From JBCDCU01 sp039180865 (GTDB taxonomy: Bacteria; Pseudomonadota; Alphaproteobacteria; Rhizobiales; JACESI01): 6,612 nucleotides of DNA. The position numbers and the translations under genes were made by a program. The notes beneath the pieces were generated by a model that made no database searches, had not been told where the DNA came from, and worked only from the letters and a program-made list of their open reading frames with translations. Below are positions 5,421 to 6,612 of this stretch, one piece after another (the stretch's first letter is position 1; the number at the start of each line of letters is the position of its first letter). Location: positions 1 through 6,612 of the forward strand of contig JBCDCZ010000254.1 of assembly GCA_039180865.1 (NCBI GenBank), in the 5' to 3' direction.

Positions 5421-6036
5421 ATATCTTGCCGTTGCTTATAGTCCCGAAGACGAGACCGGTACCGCGCTCACCGTTGAAACGGGGTTTGATGGCGGCGACG
5501 ATGCGGCGGATGTCCGGGCGGATGTTGCGGGCGGCGATGACGCGCTTGTTGAGGGCCTGTTCGATATCGCAGCACCAGAAGAGTTCGAAGCCTATAGCGA
5601 CGACTTCAAAGCCTTCTCCAGTGACATGAATGCATGGATTGAAAACCGCCCGGAGGCAAGTGTCAAAGACGCGCTCCAGGAGGCGGCACGGCGTCAGGCC
5701 GATCTTGTCCACAAACAGGAAATCGCCGCCGCCGAAGCCTGGCAGAAGACCACGGATGGTTGGCTCAAAGAGGCGCGGTCGGATCCCGATATCGGCGGTG
5801 ACGACTTCATGAAGAATGCCGCCATAGGCCGCCGGGCGCTCGACACTTTCGGGGATGATGAACTGAAAGACATCCTCAACCAATCCGGCCTCGGCAACCA
5901 CCGCGCCGTCATCAAGTTTTTCGCCAAAGCGGGCCGTCAGCTCGCGGAATCGGGCGTCCCCAAACCGGGTGAGACAGGGAAGGGACAGACGCACAACGAA
6001 CGGCTGACAGAGGCCCTTTACGGCTCCGATCGATAG
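5401..6036 (+). CDS. Capsid scaffold / head assembly protein
   Basis: A 211-residue acidic protein placed directly before the major capsid gene, where podovirus-like phages keep their scaffold. The N-terminal third is Asp/Gly-rich and probably disordered. A long helical, charged region spans about residues 80-126. A family-like motif W...SDPDIGGDDF (121-136) follows, then FGDDELKDILNQSGLGNHRAV (about 150-170), which in my experience is typical of scaffold-type phage proteins, some of which are annotated as proteases. No serine-protease triad is apparent. The ATG at 5401 is chosen because GAGG lies eight bases upstream; a GTG at 5377 would add eight residues without a better binding site. The start overlaps the preceding gene by 20 bp. 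The stop codon TAG sits in the capsid gene's Shine-Dalgarno region. Confidence 0.74.
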   Translation: MRTQTLKYLAVAYSPEDETGTALTVETGFDGGDDAADVRADVAGGDDALVEGLFDIAAPEEFEAYSDDFKAFSSDMNAWIENRPEASVKDALQEAARRQADLVHKQEIAAAEAWQKTTDGWLKEARSDPDIGGDDFMKNAAIGRRALDTFGDDELKDILNQSGLGNHRAVIKFFAKAGRQLAESGVPKPGETGKGQTHNERLTEALYGSDR

Positions 6037-6045
6037 GAGATCAAA

Positions 6046-6612
6046 ATGTCAGAACTGAACCTCGTCAATCCGTCGCTGATCGACGTATTGAACCGCACCG
6101 ACCCGCAAGGGGCAGTGACACCGATTATCGAACAGCTGGAACAGACCAATCCGATCCTCCAGCACGCGACCTATACCGAATGCAATGACGGAACGAAGCA
6201 CAAGACCTCGATCCGGACCGGCATCCCGGAACCGGCGTTTAGGCGCTACAATCAGGGCGTCCAGCCGTCGAAATCTCAAGTGGTCCCGATCACCGACACG
6301 ACCGGTATGATTGAGGACTATAACGAAGTCGACGCAGCCCTCGCCAACTTAAACGGCAATGCCAAAGCCTTCCGCATGACGGAATCGAAGGCTGTGATGC
6401 AGGGTTTCAATAACTTCGTGAACACCCAGCTTTTCTATGGCTCTACCAAGGTGACGCCGGACGGCTTCATGGGGCTCGCACCACGCTTTTCAGAACTCTC
6501 CGGCACGGCCAATGCCCGCCAGATCAAGGATGCGGGTGGCACGGGTTCCAACAATGCGTCGATCTGGTTCATCACCTGGTCGGATATGTGCTGTCAGCTT
6601 CTTTATCCGAAA
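6046..6612 (+). CDS. Major capsid protein, N-terminal part (runs off window)
   Basis: An open frame of 189 codons with no stop before the window edge. ATG 6046 has a strong AGGAG at 6035-6039. The sequence resembles the HK97-fold major capsid proteins that accompany T7-type connectors in BPP-1-like phages. Features include an early helix with PIIEQLEQTNPILQ (25-38), TECNDGTKHK (44-53), GIPEPAFRRYNQGV (59-72), SKSQ (75-78), an EVD motif in a long helix near 94-96, and QLFYGS. The family is usually about 330-350 residues, so a little more than half is visible. The strong binding site fits the need for the most abundant virion protein. The position right after the scaffold gene supports the call. 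Confidence 0.87.
   Translation, partial: MSELNLVNPSLIDVLNRTDPQGAVTPIIEQLEQTNPILQHATYTECNDGTKHKTSIRTGIPEPAFRRYNQGVQPSKSQVVPITDTTGMIEDYNEVDAALANLNGNAKAFRMTESKAVMQGFNNFVNTQLFYGSTKVTPDGFMGLAPRFSELSGTANARQIKDAGGTGSNNASIWFITWSDMCCQLLYPK

Noticed and set aside
5329..5994. Reverse-strand open frame of 221 codons opposite the scaffold gene
   Set aside because: It is a shadow of the forward frame; it has no binding site or context, and the forward frame has operon overlaps and family motifs.

Overview
This is a tailed-phage or prophage segment containing the start of a late (packaging and head) gene block. From about 1435 onward the DNA is GC-rich, with roughly 57-60% GC by eye. The genes there are packed with overlaps in the order terminase small subunit, terminase large subunit, a small basic protein, T7-type portal (head-tail connector), a Bbp19-like small protein, scaffold-like protein and major capsid protein. 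This is the usual order in short-tailed (podovirus-like) phages whose portal belongs to the head-tail connector family. Base composition and codon use suggest an alphaproteobacterial host, but no host gene is present to prove it, and integrated versus free phage cannot be decided.

Layout. Positions 1-345 are strikingly AT-rich and hold one small two-helix membrane protein without a conventional start; it could be a holin or an accessory 'moron' gene. Positions 343-507 hold no convincing gene. Positions 508-1432 are a 412-bp-period tandem repeat present about 2.25 times. Each full unit has a sigma70-like promoter, an intrinsic terminator beginning only about 21 nt after the predicted transcription start, a leader of about 100 nt with tiny upstream ORFs, and a 69-codon gene for a single-pass membrane protein. 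The partial third unit stops just after its terminator. Positions 1433-1549 are a non-coding, repeat-rich stretch before the terminase gene and are a candidate packaging site. Positions 1550-6612 are the packaging and head operon, all on the + strand with no visible internal terminator; the capsid gene runs off the right edge.

How it may work together. The terminase genes have no obvious promoter of their own. The nearest good one is in the third repeat module, with a terminator between it and the genes. A simple reading is that the late operon is driven from up to three serial promoter-terminator cassettes and needs antitermination, as with Q-controlled late promoters of lambdoid phages, and that the duplicated membrane microprotein genes sit inside this leader. 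That regulatory model is inference; the promoter-like and terminator-like sequences and the repeat itself are directly visible. Downstream, TerS and TerL would package DNA through the portal into a procapsid built by the scaffold and major capsid protein.
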